From Acidobacteriaceae bacterium (lineage in GTDB: Bacteria > Acidobacteriota > Terriglobia > Terriglobales > Acidobacteriaceae): a DNA stretch of 6,617 bases. Both the position numbers and the translations under genes were made by a program. Position 1 is the first letter of the stretch. Each line of letters starts with the position of its first letter. The DNA is taken from positions 1-6,617 of the forward strand of contig JAOAPG010000176.1 in NCBI GenBank assembly GCA_025462785.1. Direction: 5' to 3'. Of this stretch, positions 5,331 through 6,617 are shown piece after piece. Under the pieces are notes generated by a model that had not been told where the DNA came from, ran no database searches, and was given only the letters and a program-made list of their open reading frames with translations.

Positions 5331-6176
5331 ATGCGAATTAAAGTGAATTTCGTCGTGACTCGGGGCCTTATTTCGCTGTTTCTTTTTATGTCCGCGGCAA
5401 CGTTTGCGTCCCAGCAGCCCGTAGCAAAGACGCACCATAAGTCAACTAAGAAGACTACGAAGCAGGTTCAAGCAACTGCGCTCCAGCCTTCGGTTCCTTC
5501 GGGACCTCTGCAAGCACTTCCGCTCGACCAGATACCGTCCGCTGCTCCCTTGGTGAATTATAAAAATAACCAGCTCACTATTACTTCCCGCAACTCTACC
5601 CTTGGGGATATTCTGCGCGCCGTTCAAACTCAGACTGGCGCTGTCATAGAGATGCCTTCCAATTCCACGGAAAGAGTAGTGGGATATTTTGGACCCGGTC
5701 CGGCGCGCGATGTCTTAGCCTCATTGTTGAATGGGTCGCATTTTAATTATGTGCTGCTTGGTGCTGCTGGCAATTCAAGTGTCCTGGATCGCGTAATCCT
5801 GATTACCAAGTCGGGTCCGGACGAGGTGACTCCTACAGCTCAGGCGAATGCATCCGGTCAATCGGGAGTTCCCCAGCCGGTAGCAGGAATGGGTGGGCCG
5901 GGCATGCCCCAGGATGCTGATCCTGGAGCGGATTCGGGCGAGGAAGCGCAGGACGAGACGACGACGGACGATTCGGCAAACGGTGCCGCGCCTGAAGATG
6001 CTGCGGCGCAGCAACAACAGGGTGCTCCACCTGCGATGAAGAGTCCTGAGCAGTTGTTACAGGAACTGCAACGCCAACAGATGATCCAACAGCAGCAGCA
6101 AAATGGTGGCGCTGGCGCACCCCAAGGCTTTCCTGCACCGCAACCGGTACCTTTTCAGCAAAGTCCTGAGCAGTAG
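5331..6176 (+). CDS. Exported protein with lone STN/secretin-N0-like domain and Gln/Pro-rich tail
   Basis: The 281-aa product opens with a signal peptide (MRIKVNFVVTRGLISLFLFM, cleavage near SAATFA at residue 26). A Lys/Thr/His-rich basic linker (about 33-48) and a Pro-rich spacer follow. Residues 76-160 look like the small alpha/beta domain found at the N terminus of secretins, TonB receptors and FecR-type proteins: VNYKNNQLTITSRNSTLGDI, then RAVQTQTG, then a strand and ARDVLASLLNGSHFNYVLLG, then RVILITKS. The typical pattern is a short strand, a helix after T-L-x-D-I/V-L, and a second helix before a Y-x-[LV] strand. No secretin or barrel domain follows. Residues 165-281 are low complexity: Gly/Pro/Asp/Glu first, then runs of Gln, with SPEQ at 238-241 and again at the very end. 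The ATG at 5331 is preferred over GTG at 5325, but neither has a clear Shine-Dalgarno. A periplasmic scaffold or partner of a cell-envelope machine is plausible; no partner gene is in the window. Confidence 0.8.
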   Translation: MRIKVNFVVTRGLISLFLFMSAATFASQQPVAKTHHKSTKKTTKQVQATALQPSVPSGPLQALPLDQIPSAAPLVNYKNNQLTITSRNSTLGDILRAVQTQTGAVIEMPSNSTERVVGYFGPGPARDVLASLLNGSHFNYVLLGAAGNSSVLDRVILITKSGPDEVTPTAQANASGQSGVPQPVAGMGGPGMPQDADPGADSGEEAQDETTTDDSANGAAPEDAAAQQQQGAPPAMKSPEQLLQELQRQQMIQQQQQNGGAGAPQGFPAPQPVPFQQSPEQ

Positions 6177-6179
6177 TTA
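6042..6179 (+). repeat. 18-bp near-exact direct repeat pair, the second copy carrying the stop codon
   Basis: AGTCCTGAGCAGT occurs at 6042-6054 and 6162-6174. The match continues as TGTTA versus AGTTA, giving 17 of 18 identical bases exactly 120 bp apart. In the first copy the frame reads S-P-E-Q-L-L; in the second the single T-to-A difference turns TTG into the TAG that ends the STN-domain protein. Confidence 0.7.
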
Positions 6180-6244
6180 GGCTTGCAATCAAGGCTTCTG
6201 ATTTAAACGAGGCTTCGGGCAAGGGAGCGGGTGGGTATTATTTG

Positions 6245-6424
6245 TTAGTCGCCGCTCGCGTGGGTTTGACTGGTAACGAGGACGAGCTTTGGGGCAGTGC
6301 GCTGCTGAGATTGTCCAAAAGCGTTGAGCAGACCGATAACAGCGCCATACGCGAGCGTAATTCCCAAGGAAATCACGGAAACTGCCGTAAACGACATCAC
6401 AAAAACCACCAGCAAGGTACTCAA
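6245..6424 (-). CDS. Probable small single-pass membrane protein, 59 aa
   Basis: I do not recognise a named family. The frame ends in TAA at 6247-6245. From the TTG at 6424-6422 it encodes 59 residues starting MSTLLVVFVMSFTAVSVISL, then an alternating small/hydrophobic stretch (GITLAYGAVIGLLNAFG) and a polar tail ending SQTHASGD. The hydrophobic part, residues 3-38, is long enough for one membrane span or a helical hairpin. Codon choice looks normal and the product resembles small acidobacterial membrane proteins I have seen, but that is memory and not a search. The start is uncertain: the frame extends upstream to a TTG at 6547, giving 100 aa with an implausible Arg/Ser/Cys-rich head, while the only purine-rich site near the chosen start is GGGGA about 12 bases before it. 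An ATG at residue 10 is also possible. It converges with the STN-domain gene across a 68-bp gap. Confidence 0.5.
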   Translation of the reverse strand: MSTLLVVFVMSFTAVSVISLGITLAYGAVIGLLNAFGQSQQRTAPKLVLVTSQTHASGD

Positions 6425-6617
6425 GATCGGCTCAATTCCCCGTAAATTGCCGCAGCTGCAACTTCGGATGCTTTTAGTCCTCAGCGCGTTACTTGGATGC
6501 GCCGCCAGCCTCACTGTATCCGCGTTGACGCTTGCCGCTGTTAACAACTAAGATACGTGAGTAGAACTGCGTACTCCCACTCTCAAGCATTTCTGTGGAC
6601 CCGTCCACGTTACGGAA
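6425..6617. other. Right-edge stretch without a convincing gene
   Basis: About 190 bp. Plus-strand frames here encode a hydrophobic 28-residue end but lack a ribosome binding site and oppose the likelier minus-strand gene. Two short dyads are present: GAGTA/TACTC (6559-6563 and 6572-6576) and GTGGAC/GTCCAC (6595-6600 and 6603-6608). It may hold the promoter of the minus-strand membrane protein and control sites for a gene beyond the edge. Confidence 0.5.
6595..6608. promoter_or_regulatory. 14-bp dyad near the right edge (operator or hairpin candidate)
   Basis: GTGGAC and GTCCAC are perfect reverse complements separated by two bases. The 6-2-6 layout suits a dimeric repressor site better than an RNA hairpin, whose loop would be only two bases. 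The adjacent gene is outside the window, so its role is unknown. Confidence 0.25.

Noticed and set aside
5833..6222. A 129-aa minus-strand frame opposite the Gln/Pro-rich tail
   Set aside because: Low-complexity coding DNA commonly leaves long antisense frames; the plus-strand gene has a signal peptide and a recognisable domain.
6324..6551. A 75-aa plus-strand frame with a hydrophobic C-terminal stretch
   Set aside because: It overlaps the minus-strand membrane protein, lacks a ribosome binding site, and its hydrophobic end probably reflects base composition. It remains a minor alternative if the minus-strand gene fails homology tests.

Overview
The window looks like chromosomal DNA from a member of the Acidobacteriota, probably class Terriglobia. 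This is inferred from protein style: small orphan proteins that resemble acidobacterial hypotheticals, a secreted protein with a lone STN/secretin-N0-like domain, a PA-IL-like secreted protein, mid-range base composition and Shine-Dalgarno-type starts. No rRNA, tRNA, CRISPR array, integrase, transposase or complete mobile element is visible. No database search was possible, so the taxonomy is a judgement from sequence.

Layout. (1) Positions 1-568, minus strand: the first 41 codons of an Fe/Mn superoxide dismutase running off the left edge, then a 236-bp gap holding an exact 8-bp direct repeat, then a 68-aa helical orphan protein. (2) Positions 765-3857, plus strand: a diacylglycerol-kinase-family lipid kinase with a short N-terminal lobe, a small secreted protein with a degenerate LecA/PA-IL-like domain, a membrane-anchored signal peptide peptidase SppA, and an HU/IHF-family DNA-binding protein. 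Between the last two lies a strong imperfect inverted repeat with arms of about 36 nt. (3) Positions 3892-4998, minus strand: a secreted serine hydrolase of the class C beta-lactamase/D-alanyl-D-alanine carboxypeptidase superfamily, convergent with the IHF gene. (4) A divergent intergenic region of about 330 bp. (5) Positions 5331-6176, plus strand: an exported protein with an STN/N0-like domain and a long Gln/Pro-rich tail. (6) Positions 6245-6424, minus strand: a probable 59-aa single-pass membrane protein. (7) About 190 bp with no convincing gene up to the right edge.

How the genes relate. Most products act at or outside the cytoplasmic membrane: lipid kinase, PA-IL-like protein, SppA, serine hydrolase, STN protein and small membrane protein. 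SppA clears residual signal peptides, and most of the other exported proteins would produce such peptides, but this is generic housekeeping rather than evidence of one pathway. The four plus-strand genes from 765 to 3857 are separated by gaps of about 90 to 280 bp. At least the IHF gene has its own good -10 box, so they are not a tight operon. I see no clear new multi-gene system. The points most worth following are the inverted repeat between sppA and the IHF gene, the PA-IL-like and STN-only secreted proteins, the duplicated motif that carries the STN gene's stop codon, and the two small orphan proteins.
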